Positions 7,363 to 14,657 of a stretch of 64,000 nucleotides of DNA are shown piece after piece (position 1 is the first letter of the stretch; each line of letters starts with the position of its first letter). Made by a program: the position numbers and the translations under genes. The notes beneath the pieces are model-generated. The model saw only the letters and a program-made list of their open reading frames with translations, was not told where the DNA came from and made no database searches. Source of the stretch: Kitasatospora sp. CB01950 (GTDB taxonomy: Bacteria; Actinomycetota; Actinomycetes; Streptomycetales; Streptomycetaceae). The stretch spans positions 305,398 to 369,397 of the forward strand of contig NZ_LISX01000009.1 of assembly GCF_001905465.1 (NCBI RefSeq). Reading direction: 5' to 3'.

Positions 7363-9108
7363 GTGAGCAACGTCCACCCCTTCCCGGCCCCGCCGGAGCC
7401 GGAGGACGACGGCGAGTACATCGACCGCCGCGTCCCCGAGGACCAGGCCGCCGAGATGGCCGTGCTCCGCGCGTGCATGTACGACCGCAACAACGTCCCC
7501 CGCGCCGCCCAACTCCTGCGCGGCGCAGACTTCTACCGACCGGCCCACGAGCTGATCTGGAACGTCCTCCAGGAGCAGCACCGGTCCGACGGACCGACCG
7601 ACCCGATCGCAGTGAACCGCGAGATCATCGCGCTCGGCCAGGGCCACCGGGTCAACGGCGGCTACCTGTTCACCATCACCGACACTGCGGCATTCGGCGA
7701 GGTCGAGTACTACGCCGGGATCGTCGCCGAGCAGGCCGCAGCCCGCCGCGCCGACAACCTCGCCGTCCGCATCAAGACCGCCATCGCCCGCGGCGCCCGC
7801 CCCGACGACCTGAACACGCTGATAGCCGAGCACGTAGCGGCCGAGGAGACGCGCACAGCCGCGGCGGCCGGCGGCGGGCCGACGCACCTTCTCGCGTCCA
7901 CCCTCGACTGGGACGCCCTGTTCGGCACGAACTACCAGAACGTGCAGCTGCTGCCCGGTCAACTCCTCGCCCACGGCCAGCAGATCGCCATGGTCGCCGA
8001 GGGCAAGGCGGGCAAGTCCCTGCTGGCCGAGGAGTGGGCGTGGCGGATGGGCACCGGCCGGCCGTTCCTCGGCGACCGGGCGCAGCCGCCGATCCGGGTC
8101 ACCTACGTGGACGCGGAGAACGGCCACCCCGAAATCCAGCAGCGGTTCCGTTCGTTCGGCGCGAGCCCCGACGACATGGGCCTGCTCACCTACCTGTCGT
8201 TCCCGCCCGTCCGGCCGCTCGACACCCCCGGCGGCGGGCAGGACCTGATGGCCATCGCCACCGCCACCCAGGCACAGGTGGTGTTCATCGACACCGTCTC
8301 CCGATTCATCTCCGGCGCGGAGAACGACGCGGACACCTGGCTCAACCTGTACCGGCACACCCTGATGCCGCTCAAGGCCGCCGGCATCGCCTCGATCCGC
8401 CTCGACCACATGGGCAAGGACGGCGAGCGCGGCGCCCGCGGCAGCAGCGCGAAAACCCAGGACGTCGACCACGTCTGGGAGCTGCGGGCGCAGGGCGGCG
8501 GGATCCTCTCCCTCAAGCGGACCCACTCTCGGACCGGTGTCGGGCCGGACGAGTTCACCGTAATCCGGCACTCGCGGAAGGCCGGCACGGACTGGGTGTT
8601 CGGCGCGACCCGGCACGACCTGATGACGTGGGAGGACCGCGCCGCGCTGATCGAGGGCACGACCGAGTGGCTGGTCGACCAGCTCGATCGGGCCGGTGTC
8701 GATCCGACGTGGGGCAGCCCGAAGGTCATCAACTGGTGCCGGGAGAAGGGCATCCGGGTCCGGAAGGACAAGGCCGAGGAGGCCGTCCGGGTGCGGAAGT
8801 CGCGTCCGTCGGGGGACATCCCCCCACACCTCCCCTACTCGCCGGTAACCGAAACTCCCCCCGACACGGGGGGAGGTAACGACAAAACCGCAGGTCAAAC
8901 ATCCCCCGGGGAGGTCGGGGGGAGGTTCGGGGGACCGCACTCAGCTCCTCCCTCCCCCCGCCTCCCCCCTATAGAGGGGGGAGGGGGGAGCGCGCCGGGG
9001 GAGGACATCCCGATCTGCACGCTCTGCGGCGACCCGCTTCAACTCGACTGGGCCGCCCGCGGATACACCACCCACGTCATCTGCCAGCCCACCCACGACA
9101 CCCCCTGA
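7363..9108 (+). CDS. DnaB-like/RecA-fold replicative helicase with C-terminal zinc knuckle
   Basis: In this 581-residue protein an N-terminal DnaB-like helical domain (about 20-125: VPEDQAAEMAVLRACMYD and following) is joined to a RecA-fold ATPase. The Walker A is GKAGKS (about 213-218), the Walker B VVFIDTVS (about 305-312), and an H/GKD loop (LDHMGKDGERGARG) follows near residue 346. Residues about 484-555 are a Gly/Pro/Ser-rich linker encoded by long C- and G-runs, and the end carries CTLCGDP with one further Cys. GTG start at 7363 after AGGAGCACC. It probably unwinds the phage origin; no primase is visible in the window. Confidence 0.85.
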   Translation: MSNVHPFPAPPEPEDDGEYIDRRVPEDQAAEMAVLRACMYDRNNVPRAAQLLRGADFYRPAHELIWNVLQEQHRSDGPTDPIAVNREIIALGQGHRVNGGYLFTITDTAAFGEVEYYAGIVAEQAAARRADNLAVRIKTAIARGARPDDLNTLIAEHVAAEETRTAAAAGGGPTHLLASTLDWDALFGTNYQNVQLLPGQLLAHGQQIAMVAEGKAGKSLLAEEWAWRMGTGRPFLGDRAQPPIRVTYVDAENGHPEIQQRFRSFGASPDDMGLLTYLSFPPVRPLDTPGGGQDLMAIATATQAQVVFIDTVSRFISGAENDADTWLNLYRHTLMPLKAAGIASIRLDHMGKDGERGARGSSAKTQDVDHVWELRAQGGGILSLKRTHSRTGVGPDEFTVIRHSRKAGTDWVFGATRHDLMTWEDRAALIEGTTEWLVDQLDRAGVDPTWGSPKVINWCREKGIRVRKDKAEEAVRVRKSRPSGDIPPHLPYSPVTETPPDTGGGNDKTAGQTSPGEVGGRFGGPHSAPPSPRLPPIEGGGGSAPGEDIPICTLCGDPLQLDWAARGYTTHVICQPTHDTP

Positions 9109-9121
9109 TGGAGATTCCGCG

Positions 9122-9736
9122 ATGATCCAGCCCCTCGACCTCGACGCCATCCAGGCCCGCACCGACGCTGCTACCCCGGGACGCTGGCTCTGGTACGGCA
9201 CCGGACGCGACCGCAACCTCCGCCTCCAGACCCATGAGTGGGACACCGTCATGGACTTCGTCCGCCACGGCCTCCAGGGAGCCCAGCCCCGCTTCAACGT
9301 CGACGGCTTGATGGAGACGGCGGCCGAACTCCTCCCGGACGGTCAGAACGCCTGCCGCGGCTTCCCGCACCCGGACGCCGAATTCATCGCCCACGCCCGG
9401 CAGGACGTACCCGCGCTGATCGCCTACGCCCGCGAGCTGGAGCAGCAGCTCACCAGCGAGAAGGCCGTGAGCACGCACCTCGTCGAGAAGCTGCAGGCGC
9501 ACCTCGACGCCTCCGACGAGTGGATGGGCGAGCGCGCCCAGCTCCTCGCCGAGAACCTGCGACTTGCCAACACGGCCCGCTCGGCCCCAACCGAATGCAG
9601 CGCACCCCACCCCGTCGCCAGACTCGACCGCTGTGAACGCCAGCCCGGCCACGACGGATGGCACGCCACCAGCATCGGCAGCTGGCCGGACAGCACGCTC
9701 CCGTTCGCCCCCAGCGCGGCCCACGACGCCCGCTGA
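9122..9736 (+). CDS. Ea22-like phage protein
   Basis: The 204-residue protein begins with the IQARTDAATPGRW motif and later DAEFIAHARQDVPALIAYAREL, both characteristic of the Ead/Ea22-like family of phage early proteins. A coiled coil follows (about 100-160), then CSAPHPVARLDRCERQPGHDGWH, a Cys/His patch common at the ends of actinophage proteins. GGAG lies 9 nt before the ATG. Family members have no established biochemical role. Confidence 0.7.
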   Translation: MIQPLDLDAIQARTDAATPGRWLWYGTGRDRNLRLQTHEWDTVMDFVRHGLQGAQPRFNVDGLMETAAELLPDGQNACRGFPHPDAEFIAHARQDVPALIAYARELEQQLTSEKAVSTHLVEKLQAHLDASDEWMGERAQLLAENLRLANTARSAPTECSAPHPVARLDRCERQPGHDGWHATSIGSWPDSTLPFAPSAAHDAR

Positions 9737-9759
9737 CGGCCCGCCACCCCACCAGACCC
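9734..9759 (+). repeat. 26-bp spacer repeat, copy 1
   Basis: Begins TGACGGCC and ends CCACCAGACCC. It matches 10,795-10,820 at 25 of 26 positions. It starts on the stop codon of the Ea22-like gene. Confidence 0.75.
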
Positions 9760-9823
9760 CGTCGTATGGCTGCGCAAGGCCGCCGCCCACCAGCCGACAT
9801 ATACCCCCCGGAGTATCCATCCC

Positions 9824-10753
9824 ATGACCGCCGAACCCGCCCTGCGCGTCCTGTCCCTCGGCGCCGGCGTCCAATCCACCACCGCTGCCCTGCTCTCCGC
9901 CGAAGGCCGCCTCCCGCGCCTCGACGCCGCGATCTTCGCCGACACCGGCTGGGAACCCGCCGCCGTCTACCAGCACCTCGACCGCCTGGAGCGCGACATC
10001 CTCCAGCCCGCCGGCATCCCGCTCCACCGAGTCACCCGCGGCAACATCCGCCACGACGCCCTCGACCCCGCACACCGCTTCGCCTCCATGCCCCTGTTCA
10101 TCAAGAACCGCGACGGCGGAGACGGCATGACCCGACGCCAGTGCTCGAACGAGTACAAGGTCGTCGCCATCAAGGCGCAGGTCCGGCAGCTCCTCGGCTA
10201 CCCGCACCCGAGCCCGGTCCCGCGCAGCCTGCACGTCGAGCAGTGGATCGGCATCAGCCGCGACGAGATCGGCCGCGCCCGCGACTCCGACGTCAAGTAC
10301 GCCCGCAACGCCTTCCCGCTGCTCGACCTCGACGGCGCCGCCGACGGCCGGACGGGATGGACCCGCGACGACTGCCTGCGCTACCTCCGCTCCCGCGGCT
10401 GGGCATCCACCCCCAAGTCCGCATGCATCGGCTGCCCGTTCCACGGCAACGCCCAGTGGCGGCAGATGCGGGACGAGCACCCCGACGAATGGGCCGACGC
10501 CGTCGAGTTCGACCGGCAGATCCGCTCCGGCAACGCCCGCGGCAACGCCAACGGCAAACCGCTCCTCGGCGAGGCCTACCTGCACCGCTCCCGCCTCCCG
10601 CTCGACCAGGCCCCGATCGACCGCATCACCGCCCACGAGTGGGCCAGCCGTCAGACGGACGTGTTCGGCCAGATCGCCGACGCCGAACTCGAAGCCGGCG
10701 ACCCGGACGGCTGCTCGCCCTGGGCGTGCCGCTCCGGCAGCGCCGCCGCCTGA
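9824..10753 (+). CDS. PP-loop (PAPS-reductase-like) adenine nucleotide hydrolase
   Basis: In this 309-residue protein the N-terminal LSLGAGVQSTTAAL (about 10-23) is the PP-loop of the adenine nucleotide alpha-hydrolase fold, which activates a substrate with ATP. FADTGWEP (about 38), RRQCSNEYKV (about 104) and CIGCPFHGNAQW (about 200) match the layout of phage proteins annotated as PAPS-reductase family. The conserved cysteines suggest a sulfur-transfer or Fe-S step. It lies alone between two hairpin-bearing spacers in the early region. Substrate unknown; nucleic-acid modification is one possibility, sulfate assimilation seems unlikely. Confidence 0.75.
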   Translation: MTAEPALRVLSLGAGVQSTTAALLSAEGRLPRLDAAIFADTGWEPAAVYQHLDRLERDILQPAGIPLHRVTRGNIRHDALDPAHRFASMPLFIKNRDGGDGMTRRQCSNEYKVVAIKAQVRQLLGYPHPSPVPRSLHVEQWIGISRDEIGRARDSDVKYARNAFPLLDLDGAADGRTGWTRDDCLRYLRSRGWASTPKSACIGCPFHGNAQWRQMRDEHPDEWADAVEFDRQIRSGNARGNANGKPLLGEAYLHRSRLPLDQAPIDRITAHEWASRQTDVFGQIADAELEAGDPDGCSPWACRSGSAAA

Positions 10754-10768
10754 ACCACCCTCGCCCAC

Positions 10769-10791
10769 GGCCGCGCGCACCCCGCGCGGCC
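10769..10791 (+). terminator. GGCC-capped intergenic hairpin
   Basis: GGCCGCGCG and CGCGCGGCC form a 9-bp stem with a 5-nt loop after the PP-loop gene. There is no T-run, so it may be an attenuator or an RNA-stabilising element. Confidence 0.45.
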
Positions 10792-10794
10792 GCC

Positions 10795-10820
10795 TGACGG
10801 CCAGCCACCCCACCAGACCC
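10795..10820 (+). repeat. 26-bp spacer repeat, copy 2
   Basis: Second copy of the element at 9,734-9,759, differing at one position. It sits after the hairpin at 10,769 and before the next ribosome site. Confidence 0.75.
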
Positions 10821-10838
10821 ACCCACGGAGAGACCCAC

Positions 10839-11171
10839 ATGACCACCGACCAGCCCACCGCCCGCCAGACCCTGTTCGCGGCCCTCACCGATCCGCCCGA
10901 GCAGGACGCCGACATCATCGGCCTCCCGGACGACCAGGCGCACCAGCTGCTCGACGCCTACCGCGACCAGGTGCTGGACGAAATCTGGCGAGGCGTCAAC
11001 GCCGACATCATCGGCCAGCACCGCGCCCAGGTGCGCGAGGAGGTCGCCGCCGAGATCGACGCCGCCGCCGACCGGACCGTGGCCGAGTACCCCGACGAGC
11101 CCGCCATGTCTGTTCGCGTGCTCGGCCTCCGCGCCGCCGCCCGCATCGCCCGTGCCGTGCAGGAGGGCTGA
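10839..11171 (+). CDS. Helical phage protein, unknown function
   Basis: The 110-residue protein has a GGAGAG ribosome site upstream. It is mainly helical and acidic (DQAHQLLDAYRDQVLDEIWRG, then REEVAAEIDAAADRTVAEY), similar in style to other short proteins of this operon. No motif recognised. Confidence 0.7.
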   Translation: MTTDQPTARQTLFAALTDPPEQDADIIGLPDDQAHQLLDAYRDQVLDEIWRGVNADIIGQHRAQVREEVAAEIDAAADRTVAEYPDEPAMSVRVLGLRAAARIARAVQEG

Positions 11172-11174
11172 CCC

Positions 11175-11369
11175 ATGGCCACCCCCGACGACCTCCGGCC
11201 GCTGATCGCCCTCTCCCCGCCCACGGCCGAGCAGCAGGGCTGGGACACCGCCGAGTACACCTGCGCCCGCTGCTGGACCACCGTCACCGCCACGACCGAG
11301 GACGAGCTCGTCCGCCTGGTGGCCGAGCACCGCAACACCTGCGGCCAGCAGCAGGCGAGCACCCGGTGA
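11175..11369 (+). CDS. Small zinc-binding-like phage protein
   Basis: The 64-residue product has CARC (about 29-32) and a later His-x3-Cys (HRNTC), giving a possible C-C-H-C metal site. It starts 3 nt after the previous stop and overlaps the next gene by GTGA. Function unknown. Confidence 0.6.
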   Translation: MATPDDLRPLIALSPPTAEQQGWDTAEYTCARCWTTVTATTEDELVRLVAEHRNTCGQQQASTR

Positions 11370-11731
11370 CCGCGCCCGAGCCCGACCTCCGCCAGCGCAT
11401 CGCCCAGGCCATCAACGGCGGCCTGTGTGCCACGAGGTCCGTCCTCACCGCCGACATCGCCGCCGAACTTGCCGAGGCCGTGCTGGCCGAGCTGGACGCA
11501 CTCCGCGAGCAGCACCGCCGCGCACTTCTCGCGGCCACCGAGTCCAGCAGCATCCTCCAGCAGCAGATCGATGCCCAGGCCGGCGATCTGGACGCCCGCG
11601 ACGCCGAGAACACGCGGCTCCGCGCCGAGCTCAGCGTCGAGACCGCCGCCCGGCTCGGTCTGCGCAACCGCCTCGACCGCGTCATCGCGAGCAACGCCCA
11701 ACTCCGCGCCGCCCTCGACACCGACACCTGA
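11366..11731 (+). CDS. Coiled-coil phage protein
   Basis: In this 121-residue protein the middle and C-terminal part (about 35-115) is one long heptad-bearing helix (AELAEAVLAELDALREQH and DAENTRLRAELSVETAARL), while the first 30 residues resemble a small helical head. The GTG start overlaps the previous stop. Probably a multimer; function unknown. Confidence 0.65.
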   Translation: MTAPEPDLRQRIAQAINGGLCATRSVLTADIAAELAEAVLAELDALREQHRRALLAATESSSILQQQIDAQAGDLDARDAENTRLRAELSVETAARLGLRNRLDRVIASNAQLRAALDTDT

Positions 11732-11740
11732 CCACCCGCC

Positions 11741-11761
11741 GGCCGCCCACACCAGGCGGCC
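11741..11761 (+). terminator. GGCC-capped intergenic hairpin
   Basis: GGCCGCC and GGCGGCC form a 7-bp stem with a 7-nt loop. The 3' arm lies in the tandem repeat at 11,748-11,781. Confidence 0.4.
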
Positions 11762-11781
11762 GGCCACACCAGGCGGCCGGC
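11748..11781. repeat. 17-bp tandem repeat, two copies
   Basis: CACACCAGGCGGCCGGC occurs twice head to tail between the coiled-coil gene and the MazG-like gene. The copies are identical. Confidence 0.85.
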
Positions 11782-11800
11782 CAACCCGAAGGAGCAGCAC

Positions 11801-12121
11801 GTGTACCCCACCCTGTTCAGCACCCCCGGCGTTCGCCAGTTCGCCGAGCAGATTGACGCCGAACGCACCCGCCAGCTCGCCAAGTTCGGCGACCAGCACC
11901 ACCCCGACGGCACCGGCCTGCCGATCTACGCGCACTCCGCCGTCCGCTACCGCGAACAGGCCGACCGCAACGCCGAGTCCGGCGTCCTCGCCTGGCGGGA
12001 CGTGCTGCTGGAGGAGGTGTACGAGGCCCTTGCCGAGTCCGATCCGGCCAAGCTCCGCGCCGAGCTGGTCCAGGTCGCCGCCGTGTGCGCGGCCTGGATC
12101 CACGACCTCGACCGCCGCTGA
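11801..12121 (+). CDS. MazG-like nucleotide pyrophosphohydrolase
   Basis: The 106-residue protein starts at a GTG 7 nt after AAGGAG. The segment LLEEVYEALAESDPAKLRAELVQVAAVCAAWI carries the E-E-x2-E and E-x2-Q/D pattern of all-alpha NTP pyrophosphatases, which hydrolyse dNTPs to dNMPs. The preceding QFAEQIDAERTRQLAKFGDQ is typical of phage members. It may shape the nucleotide pool during replication. The last acidic metal ligand is replaced by Gln, so activity is uncertain. Confidence 0.7.
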   Translation: MYPTLFSTPGVRQFAEQIDAERTRQLAKFGDQHHPDGTGLPIYAHSAVRYREQADRNAESGVLAWRDVLLEEVYEALAESDPAKLRAELVQVAAVCAAWIHDLDRR

Positions 12122-12131
12122 CACGCCCCCC

Positions 12132-12154
12132 GGCCGCCGCACCGCGCGGCGGCC
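12132..12154 (+). terminator. GGCC-capped intergenic hairpin
   Basis: GGCCGCCGC and GCGGCGGCC form a 9-bp stem with a 5-nt loop, followed by CCACCCCACCA as in the other spacers of this segment. Confidence 0.45.
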
Positions 12155-12176
12155 ACCCCACCACCAGGAGCACACC

Positions 12177-12401
12177 GTGATCACCCCCGGCCAGATCTAC
12201 ACCGCCTGCGACCCCCGCAGCGGAACCACCATCCGGATCATCAGCTACACCCCCGGCGACGCCCGCGCCCACGTCGTCGACGCCATCACCGGCAAGCGCC
12301 CCCGCCAGATCCTCGCCGTCAGCCTCCACCTCGCCGGAACCGGGGCCTGGGGCAAGCCCCGCCGCACCGGCTACCGGCTCGTCAGCGAGGCCTCCGAGTG
12401 A
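12177..12401 (+). CDS. Small beta-rich phage protein
   Basis: The 74-residue product begins VITPGQIYTACDPRSG and contains VVDAITGKRPRQI and RTGYRLVSE, a pattern of a short beta-barrel-like protein found repeatedly in actinophage early regions. It starts at a GTG with AGGAG 8 nt upstream and overlaps the next gene by 4 nt. Function unknown. Confidence 0.65.
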   Translation: MITPGQIYTACDPRSGTTIRIISYTPGDARAHVVDAITGKRPRQILAVSLHLAGTGAWGKPRRTGYRLVSEASE

Positions 12402-12658
12402 CCCGCCCGCTCACCAGCACCGAACGCCAACTCCTCGACCAGCTCGTCCGCACCGGCCAGTCGATCGGTGTCCTCGCCGCCCGCGACCCCCACCGCGCCC
12501 GCGAAATCCGCAACACCGCCGCCCGCGCCCAACGCGCCCTCGGCACCCGCAACCTCGACCACGCCATCCAGATCCACCGCACCAGCCAGGAGACCCCGGC
12601 GGCCCCCGAACAGACCCTCACCGCCGCCGCCCAGCAGATCCTCGGCGAGCAGCCGTGA
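12398..12658 (+). CDS. Stand-alone LuxR/GerE-type HTH protein
   Basis: In this 86-residue protein residues 4-60 fit the four-helix LuxR/GerE DNA-binding domain: LTSTERQLLDQLVRTGQSIG, then REIRNTAARAQRALGTRNLDH, where the last part matches the conserved R-x-LG-x-RN-x2-HA end. There is no sensory domain, so it would be a free DNA-binding module. GTGA overlaps tie it to both neighbours. A role in switching early or late transcription is possible because it lies close before the late genes. Confidence 0.6.
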   Translation: MTRPLTSTERQLLDQLVRTGQSIGVLAARDPHRAREIRNTAARAQRALGTRNLDHAIQIHRTSQETPAAPEQTLTAAAQQILGEQP

Positions 12659-12822
12659 CCCGCGAGCGTGCCGGCCGCCCCGGCGCCACCTGGGGCACCG
12701 TCGTCCGCCCCATCGAGCACGTGGTCCAGGACGAGCAGGACGATCACGTCGAGCCCCGGCCCAACCGCGAGACCCGACGCGCCGCCGCCCGCGCCACCAA
12801 GAAGCGGCACAGCACCCGCTGA
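12655..12822 (+). CDS. Small charged phage protein
   Basis: The 55-residue product starts at a GTG overlapping the previous stop. It has a central acidic patch (VVQDEQDDHVEP) and a basic tail (RRAAARATKKRHSTR). No fold can be assigned; frame and coupling support translation. Confidence 0.5.
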   Translation: MTRERAGRPGATWGTVVRPIEHVVQDEQDDHVEPRPNRETRRAAARATKKRHSTR

Positions 12823-12866
12823 CGCCCCGTCAACACCCGCCACAAGCAGAAGGAGGAGGCCCCGCC

Positions 12867-13379
12867 ATGCAGCAGCTGCCCCACTTCATCCCCCCCACCA
12901 GCGCCGGCCTCCTCCCCTGCGTCGGCCAACACGCCCTGTTCGACGAACCCGACACCGCCACCGAAGCCGCCGAACTCTGCGCCACCTGCCCCGTCCGCAC
13001 CGCCTGCAACACCTGGGCCGTCCAACACACCGAATGGGGCACCTGGGCCGGCCGAACCGACAACGACCGCGGCACCCCCCGCACCGAACTCCCCGACCGG
13101 CGCCGCATCACCCGCACCAAGCACTACGACGACTGCGGCACCGAGGACGCACGCCGCCGGCACATCGGCCACCAAGAGCAGTGCGACCGATGCGACGAGG
13201 CGTACGCGGCCCGGATCCGCGCGGATCGGGCGGCCCGGCTGATCGAGGAACACCAGCGCCCCGGCGGCCCGACCCGGTACGGGTACCGGCTCCACCTCCA
13301 GCTCGGCGTACCGGCGTGCCAGGCGTGTCTTGCCGCGCACTCTGCCGCGGTGAAGCCATACCTCCAGCGCGCCGCGTAG
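12867..13379 (+). CDS. WhiB-like protein 2 with C-terminal zinc knuckles
   Basis: In this 170-residue protein the N-terminal half is WhiB-like: LPCVG (Cys about 17), CATCPVRTAC (about 38-47) and EWGTWAG (about 56-62). Beyond it lie C-x2-C pairs at about 105-108 (CDRC) and 151-154 (CQAC) with nearby His, which suggests an added zinc-binding module not present in ordinary WhiB proteins. GGAGG lies 10 nt before the ATG. It is the last regulator before the late modules, so it is a candidate late-gene or host-takeover regulator; this is inference. Confidence 0.75.
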   Translation: MQQLPHFIPPTSAGLLPCVGQHALFDEPDTATEAAELCATCPVRTACNTWAVQHTEWGTWAGRTDNDRGTPRTELPDRRRITRTKHYDDCGTEDARRRHIGHQEQCDRCDEAYAARIRADRAARLIEEHQRPGGPTRYGYRLHLQLGVPACQACLAAHSAAVKPYLQRAA

Positions 13380-13455
13380 CCAACTACCTGACGGGAGCGA
13401 CCCGTTGACGCCCTGCTCCCAGTAGACTGGCGACACAACTGAAGCGGGCCAGGCA

Positions 13456-13474
13456 CCGGGGATAGCAGCCCCGG
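13456..13474 (+). promoter_or_regulatory. Leader hairpin between WhiB 2 and the membrane protein gene
   Basis: CCGGGG and CCCCGG arms with a 7-nt loop lie in the 126-bp gap. TTGACG (13,405-13,410) and TAGACT (13,423-13,428) also occur but only 12 nt apart, so no promoter is claimed. Nothing else is seen in the gap. Confidence 0.3.
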
Positions 13475-13505
13475 GCCCGGCCCTGACCACAGGAGCATGC
13501 ACTCC

Positions 13506-14294
13506 ATGGCTACCGTCAACTCTACGGGCTACCACGCCCCCTGGTACGCGCGCACCGCAACCACCGCCGGCCGCCCCCTTGTTCTCGCCCTCGCCCTCGC
13601 CATGTGCGCCCCCGGCGAATACCAACTCGCTCGACTCGCAGGCTGGTCGGACCCCTGGGCGTACGGCATGCCGGCCGCTCTGTCCGCGTACGCGGGGATC
13701 GCCGCCGTAGTCGCCGCTTCCCGGCCCAAGGGCGCACGCGGCCGCGTATCCGCCATCCTCGGCGCCGGTCTCGCCATCGCGCTGGCACTCGCTGCGCAGA
13801 TCGGCGCGCACCTGATCGAGCAGGGGCACATGCAGGGCAACCAGGCGTGGCTCGTCGCCCTGATCTCCGCGGTCCCGCCGGCCGTGGTGGGTCACCTGCT
13901 GCACCTGGCCGCGACGCCTGTCCCGGCACCTGCTGCGCCGACCGATCCGCGCCCCGGCCACCGGGAGCAGCAGATGCCCCGTCAGCAGCCCGTCAGCGCC
14001 CCGATCGCGCCCCCGGTCACGGCCGGGCCGCCAGCGATCCCGCCGAAGCCCGTCGCACCGCCGCGCACGCCGATCTCGTACACCGACGCGCGTTGCGCCG
14101 TGATCCGGAGCCTGTACGACGGCGGGTTCCGGCCGAGCACCAGCAGCATGCGGTCGGCGATCGCGGCGGCCGGGCTGATCGTGCAGTCCGACGGGTTCAT
14201 CCGGGGCACTCTGCGGCGACTGGTCGAGGAAGCGGAGCCGGAGCTGCGGCGGCTGCCGGAAGAATCAGTGCGGCAGCTCGCCGTTGCACCGTAG
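13506..14294 (+). CDS. Four-pass membrane protein with C-terminal HTH-like domain
   Basis: The 262-residue protein has four hydrophobic segments in its first 140 residues (around LVLALALAMC, GMPAALSAYAGIAAVVAA, AILGAGLAIALALAAQIGA and WLVALISAVPPAVVGHLLHL), resembling the DUF2637/SpdB-like layout of actinobacterial mobile elements. A Pro-rich linker then leads to a soluble end (about 190-262: CAVIRSLYDGGFRPSTSSMR, then GFIRGTLRRLVEEAEPELRR) that looks like a winged-helix. ATG 13,506 is preferred over 13,497, which lies too near the AGGAG. Membrane-tethered DNA binding is possible. Confidence 0.6.
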   Translation: MATVNSTGYHAPWYARTATTAGRPLVLALALAMCAPGEYQLARLAGWSDPWAYGMPAALSAYAGIAAVVAASRPKGARGRVSAILGAGLAIALALAAQIGAHLIEQGHMQGNQAWLVALISAVPPAVVGHLLHLAATPVPAPAAPTDPRPGHREQQMPRQQPVSAPIAPPVTAGPPAIPPKPVAPPRTPISYTDARCAVIRSLYDGGFRPSTSSMRSAIAAAGLIVQSDGFIRGTLRRLVEEAEPELRRLPEESVRQLAVAP

Positions 14295-14363
14295 CCTGGC
14301 TTGATTCCTTGCTGGCCGCACCAGGCCTGGCCCGGGGCGTCCCCACACCGAGAGGTCATTGGC

Positions 14364-14441
14364 ATGACGCCCGAAGAACACGCCGAGTTCACCGCCCGAG
14401 TGCACCGCCTGCGCGCCAACTGGCTACGGTTCCAAGCCTGA
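14364..14441 (+). CDS. Possible micro-protein
   Basis: A 25-residue frame (MTPEEHAEFTARVHRLRANW and five more) has AGAGG 10 nt upstream of its ATG and predicted helical character. It sits in the gap before another small gene. Translation is plausible but unproven. Confidence 0.35.
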   Translation: MTPEEHAEFTARVHRLRANWLRFQA

Positions 14442-14462
14442 GGAGAAGACCTGAACGCGGCC

Positions 14463-14603
14463 ATGGTTGAAGCGGCCGAGTCGGTCAGGACGTTCATGGA
14501 GGCGTTCACGGAGTCAGAGAGGCTGGAGATCGCCCAGCACCCCGATCTTGCGGAGCTCAACATCCAGTTGGATGGGTTCTACGACACGCCGACTGCCGAC
14601 TGA
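14463..14603 (+). CDS. Small acidic helical protein
   Basis: The 46-residue frame consists of two helices (AESVRTFMEAFTESERLEIA and LAELNIQLDGFYD). AGGAG lies about 8 nt before an in-frame CTG at 14,451, which may be the true start and would add four residues. Function unknown. Confidence 0.45.
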   Translation: MVEAAESVRTFMEAFTESERLEIAQHPDLAELNIQLDGFYDTPTAD

Positions 14604-14657
14604 GCCGGTCACAGGTCGGCAACATCTCCCCCACACCACCCCCACACCCGACAGGGT

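Noticed and set aside
11748..11781. Tandem repeat as a CRISPR array
   Set aside because: There are only two adjacent identical units with no spacers, and no cas genes nearby. The RecB/Cas4-like nuclease at 2,939 sits in a phage replication operon.
13405..13428. TTGACG and TAGACT as a promoter before the membrane protein gene
   Set aside because: The spacer is 12 nt, too short for a vegetative promoter, and no alternative -35 fits.
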